The notes under the pieces were generated by a model, which was not told the DNA's origin, ran no database searches, and was given only the letters and a program-made list of their open reading frames with translations. The position numbers were made by a program, and so were the translations under genes. A stretch of DNA of 64,000 nucleotides from Aradus depressus. Its lineage: Eukaryota > Arthropoda > Insecta > Hemiptera > Aradidae. Shown here piece by piece: positions 1 through 13,800 of this stretch. Positions within the stretch are counted from its first letter, which is position 1, and the number at the start of each line of letters is the position of its first letter. The DNA is taken from the NCBI GenBank assembly GCA_963662175.1, contig OY759223.1, positions 22,421,460 through 22,485,459 of the forward strand. The letters run 5' to 3'.

Positions 1-190
1 TCAGATGGGACGTTAAGCGATGGTCCCGAGCCTGTACGATGTCAGATACTCGTTAAAGACCCCTGCCCTAGGTGAATAAAAATTTAGGGTAGGCAAAATT
101 TAGGACTCCCACAATAGAGTCGGGCTCATGTCCACCAAAGTGACGAAAGAGCGCTCTGGTAGTAGGCGATATGACCTCGTAGTTAAAGTT
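1..190 (+). mobile_element. SINE-T copy, 5'-cut by window edge
   Basis: The body of the tRNA-derived SINE that recurs more than 30 times here, from the 'gatgggacgttaagc' block to the 'gtagtaggcgatatgacctcg' block near the 3' end. The tRNA-like head lies outside the window. No clear pentamer tail. Confidence 0.85.
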
Positions 191-294
191 AAATATCAAG
201 ACAAGACTTCCTAATCAAAAATCCAACTCCTTCCTTAACTACCTGATTTACTTATAAGAACTGTTCGCACTCATCAAACTTGCCTTGGTTTATA

Positions 295-395
295 ACTATA
301 CCTAACAGACAATATTTAAAAAAATAATAACTTTATTTTCTTTATTTATTGTAAGTTTCCACACTGTATCCGCGTTTCTCATCTTAGAAGTAGTA
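295..395 (+). repeat. Partial copy of the tail found at 41031-41110
   Basis: The stretch from 'caatattt' through 'gtccgcgtttctc'-like sequence matches 41031-41110 in the same orientation. At 41 kb it follows a hammerhead-like motif; here that motif is missing. The rest of 190-771 shows nothing I recognise. Confidence 0.5.
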
Positions 396-771
396 TTTGA
401 ACTTATGTATCTATTTGATACAGAATCAAATTTTCATTTATGTTGACATTCAGTGAATCAGACAAAAGAGACTCAAAATATTATTATAAAAGTATGAATA
501 ATTAATTTTGTTTGGTCCATAATTCAGTAGTGGTTTTGGATTTTTTATATTTTTCCTGTGCCCAAAAAGCGAGTTACTTCCCTGTGTATTCCAAAGTATA
601 TAAGCTGAGCGAAAATAAGGACAATTTCACGAATGCCCCAATGAAGGCCATTGGAGCAAACATTAACAATAACAGGCATGAATGTGTTATTTTCGTTTAT
701 ACTTTCAATTAATTTATTATGTTATCTAAAACTTGCATTGGTCTTTGAAAAATAAAGAAAAGCGCTTAATT

Positions 772-1013
772 TGTTAGTATTTTTTATATTACTTCCCCAG
801 CTCAAAGTATAGGGGAAGTTATCAGTGAAGTTATAATTTGATCAGTGAGAAAAACAATGTTTTCCACTCCTCTGATTACAAAAATGGTAAAAAAGAAAAT
901 AAAGAATGTATCGACACAAAATTTTATATGTATACCAAAACCCTCTAAGGAGCTTAACACGAAAAACCTAATAACTGCCGAAGTAAAGAATGTAACAACA
1001 CGAAACTTTCGTT
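772..1013 (+). repeat. Family B repeat, left part
   Basis: Begins with the family's terminal hairpin region ('cttccccag' facing 'ggggaagtta') and runs into the module 'gaatgtatcgacac'. It is interrupted by LINE 3' sequence at about 1013 and seems to resume at about 1340. Confidence 0.6.
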
Positions 1014-1340
1014 TTATTCAGCAGAATGGATCTAAGAGCTACAGGGCTGATCACAGGACACTGTCATATGAACACCTACACAATATGGGCATCGCTAGAA
1101 GCCCTCTGTGCTGGAAATGAGACTCCGGTTCATATTCTAAGCCAGGACGGGGCACTAGAGAAAGCAGATTTTACTGATTCGAGTCTACCATAACGGAACG
1201 AAGAAGAATCCTGGACTTTTTATTAAAGATACAGGGCTGCTGTAGGGACCAATATACAGGGCACACAATAGGTCTATTCTGGCCGCGGTGACACAAACTA
1301 TAGTCGATCTTCAACATAACCGATCGAAAGGAAGGTGCTC
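1013..1340 (+). pseudogene. Non-LTR retrotransposon ORF2 3' end (RNase H/C-terminal region)
   Basis: Translates in part to a segment with 'YRADHRTLSYEHLHNMGIA', the region after RNase H in Jockey/I-type ORF2 proteins that usually reads 'LLTGHxxLNxHLHxxGI..SPLC'. A stop follows the first cysteine of the terminal Cys/His motif, and frameshifts follow. The final ~110 bases (pyrimidine/purine blocks around 'acagggctgctgtaggga') recur on the minus strand at 9994-10106 and 63094-63200, defining the 3' end of one family. Dead 5'-truncated copy. Confidence 0.65.
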
Positions 1341-1480
1341 TCAAAAACCGTAATAACTGTAAGTGTAATGAATATATCGACACAAAATTTAGTATCAGAA
1401 TTCATAAGCCCCTGAGAAAGATAGCTATCGATTTTAAATTCTAGAGAGAACAACAACATAGCTGATTAATTCTCACACTA
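1340..1480 (+). repeat. Family B repeat, right part
   Basis: Continues the module 'taatgaatatatcgacac' and the purine-rich distal part ('gagagaacaac', 'gattaattc'). Probably the other half of the copy at 772-1013, split by the LINE fragment. Confidence 0.5.
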
Positions 1481-3640
1481 CTGACTTTTTTTCTCTTCCT
1501 CTAATTTATTAATTTCAACACTCGACACCAAGTTTAATTCTTTTCAAAACCATAATTGTCTTCGTTCGATACCAAAATAAAATAACCAAAAGTTTAAAAA
1601 AATAAATAAGTTATTCAATCGATTAATATGAATAACATGTGAATGTGACTAGACTGATCTGTCTCGATCCAGAATCTAATTATAAGAGAAAGAAATTACT
1701 AAAAAATTTCGTAAGTGCTATTATATATAACATAAACATGCATAAATTACATGCTCATAAAGTGCAATGTATGCAATAAAAGGACATAGGAATGAAATAA
1801 AACCTTAGCAAGCGACATACATAATAATATATTATGCATTAAAAATAAAAATTCACATAATGAATAATATATCTTTTTCTTAAATATATATATAAACGGG
1901 ATCACTTAATCAATAACCACATATATTCATAATGCGAAATATTTATTTTTCATGATAAAAGAAATTTCTAAAATTTTCATCTAAAATAAAAATAAAAAAT
2001 AAAAATAAATCAATGGTAAGAAAATTCTAATATTATATAATTTATTATTATTATTTTTTTCAATTAATAATAAACCAGTAAGCTTGTTTATATAATTTGG
2101 GTACACTAACACTGAACTACTAACAATCTAAATCTGGAAATATATTTATTTTTATATTGCAATAAATTGAGTAAATATATTACTATTTTAATAATAATAA
2201 AAAAAAAAGAATAACATTAAAAAGTTTTAAGCATAGGAGGTTAATAAAACAGTATTCTGAACATTACCGGGTTCACTGAAAGGTTGTCCTCAAGTTGCGC
2301 AGGGGAATCGAACTCCATTGCTAAATACATTAAGCATATATCCTTGGAAATATATATTTACGAATAAGAATTTTATGTAGCAAATCTATCAGCTATTAAA
2401 CAATAAAAAAAAAAATTAAAGTATACAATTTTTAATTATAATTTATTATTTTTTCACCTTAAAAATATTACAATTGTGGAGTAGAATAAGTGGCTATTAA
2501 ACAATAAAACGAACAGCGAATGCTTTGCAAATTAATTATAATGAGTGGGCGGGGTCTTTTTGGGCGGTGAGGTCACACTTCTCAGATCACCTCCGCGAAC
2601 TATGTACTATCATGTAATAACAGATACGCAAATCTACAGCAAAATTTAAATATAAACTTTAATTATGATATCAGCAATTCAAAAAATTTAAATAGATTTT
2701 TATTTTATTTTTTTATCCGAGTGTCACAATATCGGCTGATTTTTTTTCCAAATATTTTAAATAATTATCCAATAATTAAAACTGCTAACCACTCACTCAT
2801 TAATAAAAAAAATAAAATAAAATAATAATAATAATAATAAAAAATAAAAAAGAATCTGAGATGAACAGAAAGAACATAGTATTTACAATAATTTAATTCC
2901 TATTTTATTTTTTTGTATTTTTTCATATATTTTTAAAATAAAATTATTAAGGCAAAAAAAAAAAAAAACTATTTGAGATATCACTTAAAAAGCACATCCC
3001 AACTAAATCGAGAGCATAACCAAAAATAACATTAGCAGTTACATAAACACGATACATTTTAATGTATTTTTTTTTTCATAAGAGCAAATTTTTTTTCTTT
3101 TTTTCAGCCATATTTTTCTACTACAAACAATAACAACAAAAGGTTTATACATATATATTTAATATTTTTTTTAAAATTATAAATAATTAATTTTAAAATA
3201 TGAATGAAAGAAAGGGGGAGTTATAATAAAAAAATAATTTTTCTTTAAAAAAATCATCTGATACATCAGTTTTTTTTTTCTTTTTCAACGAAGAGATCAC
3301 GGAACGATAAAGTTCATGAAAGAATTAATATACAAATGAGTAGATCCTTATATGTTCCAATAAGATAGGATTTAAAAATTTTCTCTGAATCTATATCTGA
3401 GAAAATTGTAACACTTCATTTTTAATGCTCCCAGAAATGATGTACGCAAAAATTGTCTCGAAATAAGCATCTGCGAAGAAATTTCCAATGGGATGGTATA
3501 TTATTCTTTTCAGTATATTTTTTGTATATGTATGTTTCTGATATTCCTTCAAACTGAGTTCCTGTTGTTATGAAGGGGAACAAGATATATTTAACATCCT
3601 ATATCCAACTTTTGATATGCACTAATTTTTCATAAAACTG
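1481..3640. other. AT-rich non-coding stretch
   Basis: About 2.2 kb of very AT-rich sequence with many poly-A/poly-T runs and short (AAT)n tracts such as 2820-2850. I see no gene, RNA or recognisable element. It lies 1 kb or more beyond the Lis-1 stop codon, so distal 3' UTR is possible but not shown. Confidence 0.6.
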
Positions 3641-3749
3641 TACCAGTGTGGTGTCAGTACAGGAAGAGGGACTCGTGAGGTGACGGGTCCAGGCTTCAAG
3701 GAACTGCAGGAGGGGAACTTTTGGTTGATCCAACAGCTGAAGAAGAAAA

Positions 3750-3893
3750 CCCCGGGCAAGGTGAAAACATTTTGAGCACGCCATCCTTCAGCGATGGTCC
3801 CGAGCCAGTATGATGTCAGGTACTCATTAGATCGCTCTGGTAGTAGGCGATATGACCTCGTAGTTAAAGCCCAAGTGTCACAATAACTAATAC
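3750..3893 (+). mobile_element. SINE-T fragment, old subfamily
   Basis: Contains 'gagcacgccatccttc', 'cgatggtcccgagcc' and 'gtagtaggcgatatgacc', with a large internal deletion, and ends in 'cacaataactaat', the old tail type. Head absent. Confidence 0.75.
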
Positions 3894-4742
3894 GTCTGCA
3901 CGAAAACCGCCCTGTACTATTAACATACTGTGACAGTGGGCTAAAAGTTTAAGACAGTCGAAAGAGACGACTTATTAAATTGGCAATAAAATTGAAAACC
4001 TATATGATTTCGCTGAGTCCCCAAAATTTAAAATTGAATAAATGTTTTATGTAGGTCAGGACTACATCTTTCTATAAAACGGAGTTAGATGTCAAAACAA
4101 AACATTATTTATATTATGCGTAATTTGTGCCTATCACTGCCACACGCTGAGGCGCAATATAGCATTTATTTTAATTGTATATACACCAAAGTAGCGTTAA
4201 AAATAAAGAGACACCATTTTCTATCATAGATTCCGAAAAAACTATTGATCATATCTCTTTGGAACACTCAATATATAAAGATCGAATAGATATATAGACA
4301 TAATTAAAAATACAACATATAAATAGCAAATTTAATTCGCAATTGACGCAAAAGAAAAAATAGGTATTACATAAAAATTATAATCCCCCAATCAAATATC
4401 GTATAATTATAATAATATACATAACGTTTATAGTAAGATGAGAAATCACTCTGCCAAATATTAACCAGATACATCGATGGGTAAAAGAAAATATATATAC
4501 CATACGGAATTTAATTTCTTTGCGAAATTTATTATTTCATGGCTAAAAGAAGGCTAAACGTGTATTTTTATGGGTCGACATAAGCCCGTGGGAGATTGGA
4601 CTAGTTTAAAAGGGCTCCCAATACATTACATATATATTTATTTATATAATGTTTCCAATTATATAAATATCTATATAATGGATAGGTGTGAGATGTGAGT
4701 GAGGATGGCAGAGCGTAGTGGGGATTGTGTGTTCGAATTTGT
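3894..4742 (-). other. 3' flank / likely 3' UTR of Lis-1
   Basis: Immediately downstream of the Lis-1 stop on the minus strand. TTTATT on the plus strand at 4637-4642 is an AATAAA on the gene strand, about 100 nt past the stop, and is a candidate poly(A) signal. Many other AATAAA matches exist in this AT-rich sequence, so the transcript end cannot be fixed from sequence. Confidence 0.4.
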
Positions 4743-4816
4743 CTAACGACATTCCCACACTTTGACAGTTTGATCAACGCTGCCAGACACCACCACCGGC
4801 TGCGTCTTGTGAAAAT
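4743..4816 (-). CDS. Lis-1: Lis-1 coding exon 9 (terminal)
   Basis: Acceptor 'attttcag' precedes 4816. Encodes the last 24 residues (388-411; D388 is completed across the junction), ending 'QTVKVWECR' and TAG at 4743-4745. This is the last WD40 blade, which closes the propeller. Confidence 0.96.
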
Positions 4817-7800
4817 CTGAAAATATATATATACCAGAATTAATTATACATAAGAAATAGTAGCAAGAATAATAACCTATTTATAGGGATTTTCAATAAA
4901 TTATGTGGAGTTTTGAAGCTCACAACCAAAATATATGACTATTTTTTTTGTTTTTTACTTTCCAGGCTAAACGAAATATAGGGGAAGTTATTTAATCGGT
5001 CAGAAATTCGATGCTGAGTTTTCAACGGAATATCAATAACTTCCTGATTTCAAGAATAAATAAAAACAAATACTGTATATGTTTCTATAAACACGGTAAC
5101 TATCGATAGAATGAATGTATCGACAAAATTTTATATGTGGGTAATTCCACGTCAAATGTACGACGAATTAAGGTTCACCATCTTGGATTTAATTCAAATT
5201 TGGCAAGCAGTTTTCTTGTCTGAAAATATGAAGTTTCTGAAAATTTGGAGCCATTATCTAAACAATTGCGCCGTACAGAGCAATTCTTCTGAATTTTTCA
5301 ATTTTTCAAAATTGAAAAAAAGAAAATTCATTTCTGCAATACAAAATATGATTTTTAATGAAAAAAAAATTTCACAACACATAATTGATCGGAAATTTTC
5401 CGTAGAATCCAATGCCGTTGGTTATTTTGCACTAGCTCGACGCGAATGCGCAGAAATAGCAAAACACTGTTTTTTCTTTAAAAATTCATATCTGAAAAGT
5501 AGGTGCTTCGAATTGCCTGAAAATTTCAGAAAAGTTGGGTGGTAATTTCAATTTGGAAAATTGAAAAATTCAGAAGAATTGCTCTGTACGGCGCAATTGT
5601 AGATAATGGCTCCAAATTTTCAGACAAGAAAACTGCTTGCCAAATTTGAAATAAATCCAAGATGGCGAACCTTAATTCGTCGTACATTTGACGTGGAATT
5701 ACACATGTGTGTTCAGAACTTCATAAGGACGCCATCTACTGATTTTCAGCCAAATCGGCCAAAGGGAAGTGAAGAATTAGCGGGGCTCTTAACACAAAAA
5801 CATGTGCAAATTCAAACCCCGAAGATGATAATTTTCAGCGAAATCAGTCGAAGGGGAGGGTGGATGAAAGTGGTCTTAACTGAAAAACCCCAATAACTCC
5901 CAATGTAATGTATGTATTATATATCGACATGAAATTATAAAATTAAATTCATAACCCCATAAGGACAGCTATCTATTATTTTTTTCAAAAAATCCACCGA
6001 CCCAATAAATCTAATAACTGCCGATGTAATGAATGTGTCAACCCAAAATTTAGTATGATTCACAAGCGCCTATGTAGACCGTATTGAGTAGCCTTGCAAA
6101 CCGTATTTGACCTCCGCGCCGTACTTTGCCCATACATGGGTTTTGTAATGAACAATGTCTCCATGAGAGAGAGTATACTTACCGATGGAGGTACAGAAGT
6201 GTGGGTGTGCCTCAAGCCTCTTGGAGCAGCGCTTGTTCCTGATGTCCCACACCCTGAGGGTCTTATCGTCCGAGGCCGAGACGATGTACTTGCCATGAGG
6301 GTGGAACACAACCCCTCTCACCCAGTTGTCATGACCCTCTAGGCTCACCAGGCAGATACCTCGACACACGTCCCACATCTAGAAAACACAAAAATACATA
6401 TTATCATTGAGGGCGCAGGTTACGAAGTCCGGTGGGAAGTAAAAAAACCTTGAGCACGCCGTCCTTCAGGACGTTAAGCAGTGGTCCGGAACTGTGACGT
6501 CAGGTACTCATTAAACGCCCCTACGTCAGATTACTAACTAAACCTGGGTAGGCAAAATTTAGGACTCCCATAGTGAAGTAGGGCATATGTTCACCAGAGC
6601 GAAGAAATAGCGCTCTGGTAGTAGGCGATGTGCCCTTGTATTTATTTACGTTTTCAAATACACCAGAGGTTCTAAATCTTTTCAACACAATTACCCTATT
6701 TTTTGCTGGCCTTGATAAAATGATCAAAGGGCGCCGGTAGCTCAGTGGTATGCGTGCTTGTCTTCTGAGCTCAAGATCGTGGGTTCGAAACCCGACCGAG
6801 GCCCTTAGTTTATTTTATCTGGGAGGTAAAATAAACTTAAGCACGCCGGCCTTCGGATGGGACGTTAAGCGATGGTCCCGAGCCTGTACGACTACCCTAG
6901 GTGAATAAAAATGTAGGGTAGGGAAAATTTAGGACTCCCATAGTAGAGTCGGGCTCATGTCTACCAGAGTGACGAAAGAGCGCTCTGGTAGTAGGCGGTA
7001 TGACCTTGTAGTTAAAGCCCGGGCATGAGTCATATAATAAAATGATCAATTTCCCTTTTTTTCTTTCATAGATTGTAAAATAAAAATACAGTCTGACCTC
7101 TCACAGATGTTATTAAGTTATTTTATGCTAGCTGGCTTTCGTGGTTGCCCTCATGAGGGCAGGCAAAAAAAAAAAAATTTAGTAAAAAGCTAAACAATTC
7201 TAATCGCCACGGCAAGCTCATAGAAACAATATACTAAAATGTATACAAATAACATGAAATAAAATAAAGTTTCAAAATAATATATCTGATAAAACATTCA
7301 AAAGAACATAATTCTAAAGTCAAATGAATAAATAAAATAAAACTCCAATAAATATAAAATACAATTAAAAATATTATGGATAGGGGCAGATACATTTGTC
7401 CTGTTCCCCTCGGTCGAAGGGAAGGAGATGATCAGAGGAGGGTCTCATCTCAAAAACCCCAATAACTGCCGATGTAATGAATGTATAAACTCAATTAGGA
7501 CCATAAACTGTCAAATTTCAGCGATATCGACTGTAGGAAAGGGGGGTTCAGGGGAGAGAGCTCAATTCAAAAACCCTAACAACTGCCGATGTAATGAATT
7601 ATTGACACAAAGTTTAGTATGAGGACCTAAGATAGGTAAGTCAACTATTGAATATTAGCGGCTTTGGAGGGGGAGTGAAATGTCAATTGATTAATTCGTT
7701 CTGGGGAAGTTCACCGACTAAATTGTTTTGACTGCCTGAAGATGAGGGCAAACTCGAAAGCCGGCTAGTCAATAAATCTAAGAGAGGTCGGACTATATTC

Positions 7801-10800
7801 TTATTTTACAACCTGTGATCTTCCATTTCCCTTGTCCATGAGAATTGTAACTGTAATTTGAAACTGACCTTAAGTGTTTTATCTCTGGAGCCGGAGACGA
7901 GGAACGGTCCTTCGTAGGAGCCCTTCTTGTTGTCCGCTCCTGCAGCTTCGTTGATGGCTGAATGAGCGCAGTCAGGGGCCCAAGCAATACACTCTACCAC
8001 ATGTTCATGGCCTCGCAACTCAACCTAAACGACACATAACGATTAAAAAATATATATATGGGTACAATAAATCTGTATACATCGATGGTCTAGTGGGAGG
8101 CAATCTGATTGTCTGCCAGTCAGCCAGTGTCCATCTGGTCCCTGATAGGTGTCCAGTCCTTTGTCCTCTTCTCCAATAAGCTAATTTGCGTTTTAATTAA
8201 AAATATTTGCATTGTTTTGTTTTTTAAAATTTTAATATTGCGATATTAATGATTGACATGAGTTTTGATTACTCGCAAATTGAGGAGGTGAGATTCAAAA
8301 ACAGGTTTCTCACATTTTTTTGGAAAATTATCTTGATATGGCGTTTTTTTCGTCTCATTGAGGGCTATCGGTATGTGTAACTGTAATGATTCAAAAATAG
8401 TTTTCTCTCATCGTAAAACTACATCAAAAAAATGGATTTGGTTCAAAAGTAGGTTTCTCCAACAACAGTTGTGCATCAAAGGCAGGATGTGTCTCGTGTT
8501 TGGTGAAAACTGGGAGACGAATGTTGAAGAATCTAGTCTGGAGTAACTGAATTGTCTATCTGCTGCTCATAAAAAATAATTTAAAGGACAAATGAAAATT
8601 TTTATATGCAGATATGGAGTGTTTGGATCATAACCAGGTTTCTCCTAAACATTTCTCTGTTTATTTAACGAAATACTAAAAACATTTTTGAAACCTATTG
8701 GCACTGGAAAGACAATACCAAAGTACACCTCTGGAAAAAAAATTAAGGTCACAACCTGAAAGAAAAAAAGAAAAAAAAGTTTTTCCTGATTTCCCAAATT
8801 TTTGTCTTGAGTGAGAAACCTGTTTTTGAATCACACCTCCTTAATTATAGACTATATTGGTTTATGGATGTTTAGATTCACCACCTGAAGATGTCAGCTT
8901 GACTGACGAAACTAGTTTTGGTTAAAATAAATTCTGTTGGACTGATACAACTTATTAATTATTTCGATGGTCTTGAATCACAAACCTCTTATGACCTAAT
9001 TTTTCAGAATAGATAAAAAACCTTTTAAAAAATATTAAAACCTAGTTAGATTTATTTTAATATATTGCTCATGTCATACTTTCTTACTTTTAAGTCTAAT
9101 ATATAATATATCTAATAATATATAATATATTTTATAATTTTTCATAAAAACTCACTAATAAAAAAATATTTTTATAATTCGTTGCAACGCGATACAATTC
9201 AAACATTATTTTCAAATATTTTTTACGGAAAGGTTTGCGGCGCTATAACTTTTGTCGTATTGATCCTAACTCAAATCTAAGGACTTATATCGATTGGAAA
9301 TTTTATAAGGTACATTTTTGGTATGAATCATTTTTTGATAGGATTAAGCGTTCTCGGGTAAATCAAAGAAACGTCTAAAAATATGTATTCCAAGACGGTT
9401 TTCGAGATACATGTCAACCTGCGAAAATGGGGGTAAGTAAAACCCTAATAAGTGCCGTTGTAATGAATCTATCGAAACGAAATTTAGTGAGGATTCAGAA
9501 GTACATACTTGAGTACGACACATATTGATTTTCAGCCAAATCGATAAATTGATTTCAGAGAGCTAGTTGATTCTCGCTGGGGAAGTACACTGTCAATGAT
9601 TCACCCAGGTTTCACACACCGCGCATCACAAATACAGATATAGTGCCTACCTTGCACTCCTTGGTGGCAATGACCCAAACTCTGACAGTTTGATCATTGG
9701 AGCAGGACGCAACCAGAGTTCCGTCAGGCGAAACTCGCACCTGTCTCACCCATTCTCTGTGCCCGCTCAGTGTCTTCACACAATACCTGCAAAAAAAATG
9801 TTTAATTAAATAATAAAAATATTAATAATAATTTTAACAATAATTCAATGGGTGAACAACAGGTCATGAGCCTTTCTGATATACAACGGAAGTTAAAATG
9901 TGCAGAAAAAGCTCTCTCGGGTGGTATAAAAGAAACATAGGTTGAAAGGAAGCCATTTCGGTTTTCCAAGTATTTACATACACTTTTTTGAGGGTTGAGG
10001 GTATTACCGCGACCAGAGTAGACCTATTGTGTGTGTTGGTCCCTGCAGCAGCCCTGTATCTTTAATAAAATCCAGAATGGTGCTACAGGTTACCTCCATA
10101 GCAGTAAAACCTCTTGTCTCTTGTAAAAAGTGGAACTTTTTTTAAACAAAATAAAAAAACATCCAAACACATCGAATCGGAGATTTTAAAGGTATCGAAA
10201 ACTACGATTGTGCGAATTCGAGCAAGTGAAAGGGAACTCCAAAAACAAAACATCGCAGGTGAGAGTAGAGATACAATTAATATGTTTCATCAAGTTTTGT
10301 TTTTCTCTTTTTTACATACATACTTAATTACATATGTACATACGTATACATATTATATGTCTACCTAAATCATAAAGTTGCATTTTGTTTTATTGATTAT
10401 GTATTGTTTTATTTAAATCCCAGTAATAAATGTACATATTTGTGAGTAAACACCAGTCAATAGGTGCATTTAGATGTTCTTCTTTGGGTTTATTGGGACC
10501 TCCGGATTATTGGGACAAAATACATTTCCCCGTTGTGCACAATTAATTCTAATTTATAAGGTTTTGTTGATGTTTAAAATTGTATGACATATCAAATTAC
10601 CGTGTTAGGTGTGAGCGCTCTGGTAGTAGGCGATATGACCTCGTACTTAAAGCCCGGGCATGAGTCATAAAACCTAACCTAATTATTATTACACAGGGAG
10701 GAGGGGAGGAACTTACCCGGTGGAGACCTCCCACATCTTGATGGTCTTATCCCTGGAGGCAGACATGATGTAGTCCCCTGTAGGTAGAAAGGTCACTCCG

Positions 10801-13800
10801 GAGACGTTATGTTCGTGGCCTCGGAGGGTCTTCAGACACTGGTAGCTCTGGACAAAGTCCCACAGCTTGATCGACATGTCCGCACTGCATGACACTAGAA
10901 CAATCACAACCATAACCATCAAAATACAAAGAGTATTACATTTTTGAGGAATGGAATCCAACTATTAGTAGTTGAGTAAACATTTTAGCTTTCGGTAGGG
11001 ACTAGACCGTCAGAGCGTAAGCCTCGTTGATGTGCATGCGTAAGTGTGTGCGTTTGTCGGATGGTTGCGCGCGCAGCGCACACACTCGACTACACACTTC
11101 TTTATCTGTGATGTCAGCTGCTTTTTGTGCTTTTCTTCATTCATGGAATAAGAGTATATAATATATTTCGACTGCATTTGACTTGTGATCATCGAAGAAA
11201 GTGCATCAATCAAAAAGGTAAATATATAATAAAACCCATAACAATAAAACAACTCTATAAAACATGATTAGAAGAACTAACATTGTATTTTTACATTATT
11301 GATCATATTTTGTGGTGAATTCAACTAAAATATCAATATAACGAACTATAAAATGATCTTCCGGTAAGAAACTTTTAGGTTAAGATACTTCGATAGCTTA
11401 AATTTGTCACAATTTATAAAATTTGTGGTAAAAGAAAATAATATAGCAGTGTAAATCTAAAAAAAATATAATATATAATAAAATGTTGTTATTAATATAT
11501 AATAATAATAATAATAACTGCTGAAAATATCGATCAATAAATAATATAGGTTTAGGTTAGGTTTTATGACTCATGCCCGGGCTTTAACTACGAGGTCATA
11601 TCACCTACTACCAGAGCGCTCTTTCGTCACTCTGGTGGACATGAGCCCGACTCTACTGTGGGAGTCCTAAATTTTGCCTCCCTAAATTTTTATTCACCTA
11701 GGGTAGGGGTCTTTAACGAGTACCTGACATCGTACAGGCTCGGGACCATCGCTTAACGTCTCATCCGAAGGACGGCGTGCTTAAGTTTATTTTACCTCCC
11801 AGATAAAATAAACTAAGGGCCTCGGTCGGGCTACGAACCCACGACCTTGAGCTCAGAAGTCAAGCACGCATACCACTGAGCTACTGGCGCCCTCTGTATA
11901 AATAATATATTTGTTGTCATATTGTCACAACAAATAATATAATGTTTTACCATTTCAGGAAATACCGAACAGCTTATTTCATTTTTAAATGACAAATTTA
12001 ACCAACAAATGAATACGAATCGAAGCATTTTAACAACAAATTCGAAAACTACCATCGACGCTGTATTCTCGCGGTATTTAGAGACTACAATCACAGTTGT
12101 ATATATCTTAGTTTAGCTATCACAAACCTATTATTTCATGTATAAAATAAATTGATAAACAATAAATTTCAAAGTTTAATTGCTCATACTACTTTTCTTA
12201 TTGTACCATTATAAAACAAATTTTAATCAGATTCATGATTGTTGCAAAATAATGATTGTGAATCAACGGCAATGTACTTCCCCACCACGAATTAATCAAC
12301 TAAGTTTTTGCTCTCCCGCTGAAACTAATCCACAGTTTGGGCTAAAAATCAATAGTTGACTTAAGGGTCTCCTTAATCCTCATATTCAATAATATACATT
12401 CATTATATTCTGAGTTATTAAATATTTTGAGTTGAGTCTCTAACCTATGATCCTTCTTTTCTTTGGTTTTTCGTAGAAAATTAATAGGTGTTGACTTTAT
12501 ATCGACTGTTGACTGAAGAGTCTTTAAAAGTTATGAGTTGTAATCGACATAGTTCATCAGAACGTACAAAACAAGGGCGCCGATAGCTCGAAGGAAGCGT
12601 TCTAACCTACTGAGCTGAAGAATTCGAACCGAAAAATTTTTGAGCATGCCGTCCTTCGGAGAGGAGGTTAAGTGATGGTCCCGTGCCTGTGCGATCTCAG
12701 GTACTCCTTCTACCCCCTTCCTCAGGTAACTAAACCTGGGTAGGCAAAAACTCCCACTCATAATCGGACTCATGTCCTCCAGAAGAACGAAAGAGCGTTA
12801 TGGTAGTAGGCGATATGACCAGTCAAAGCTCGGGGATGAGTCACAATAACTAACTAAAAGACTGGATCAAAAAAATAATCCTGTATACAATTTTATTGAT
12901 CTAGAATATTTCATAAATTTCTACTGGTTATATTAACTAAATATAACTTCTAGAATTGCTTGGAACGGATGCAAGTGATCTAATACTATCTTTTTAGATG
13001 ACAACCTTAAGTTAAACTTATTTTATTTATTTATAAAGAGAATGTTACACAGTTATCATGACGGTTAAAATAATACTGCCAATAATAAATGATTTTTGCT
13101 GATGAATGTCTATTAGATAACTTCAAAACATAAATAAAACTACCTTTAAATACAAAACAAATTATTAAAATAAACAGATGATCATATGACTCAACTCAAT
13201 AAATCGATCAGCAATGGTAAGTAATATTAGGTTAGGTTAGGTGTTATGACTCATGCCCGGGCTTTAACTACGAGGTCATATCGCCTACTACCAGAGTGCT
13301 CAACCGTCACTCTGGTGGACATGAGCCTGACTCTACTGTGGGAGTCCTAAATTTTGCCTACCCTAAATTTTTATTCACCTAGGGTAGGGATCTTTAACGA
13401 GTATCTGACAACAGGCTCAGGGCCATCGCTTAACGTCCCATCCGAAGGACGGCGTGCTTAAGTTTATTTTACCTCTTAGATAAAATAAACTAAGGGCCTC
13501 GGTCGGGTTTCGAACCCACGATCTTGAGCTCAGAAGACAAGCACGAATACCACTGAGCTACCAGCGCCCTCGGTAAGTAATATTGTTACAAAATTGGAAG
13601 TTGCACCTGGGTCATAGATCAACAATGAATACCTTAAATTGGTAACAATATACATAAAAACGTACCTAGCATTTTGCCAGTAGGATCCAGAGTTATATCC
13701 TGCACTGAGTCTGTATGCCCTTTCAGAGTTCGTTCGTATTCACCTGATTCGTAGTCCCATACTTTTATAGTGGCGTCTTCACTTGAAGATACTGCCAAAC

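Larger units (their letters stand above)
8200..8965 (+). mobile_element. Hammerhead-motif element (Penelope-like remnant?), interrupted by a MITE
   Basis: The sequence 'gattgacatga..' (8251) and '..ggtttatggatgtt..cacctgaagatg' (8860-8892) match 22090-22170 closely, with the MITE 8284-8840 inserted between. The core CTGAAGA 8885-8891, stem II GTCAG/CTGAC and GAAA 8908-8911 is followed by 'gttggactgata' as at 22210. No ORF. Lis-1 intron 6. Confidence 0.5.

Noticed and set aside
5111..5545. 144-codon plus-strand ORF
   Set aside because: Spans the family B border, one arm and the core of a fold-back element; no conserved domain.
6094..6342. Plus-strand ORF overlapping Lis-1 exon 8, and similar long frames opposite other exons
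   Set aside because: Antisense shadows of the Lis-1 coding exons; splice sites and homology are all on the minus strand.
6728..6800. tRNA gene at SINE heads (here and at about 28065, 38675, 50205)
   Set aside because: A and B boxes are present, but the sequence runs straight into the repeated SINE body and has target duplications; more than 30 copies exist in the window.
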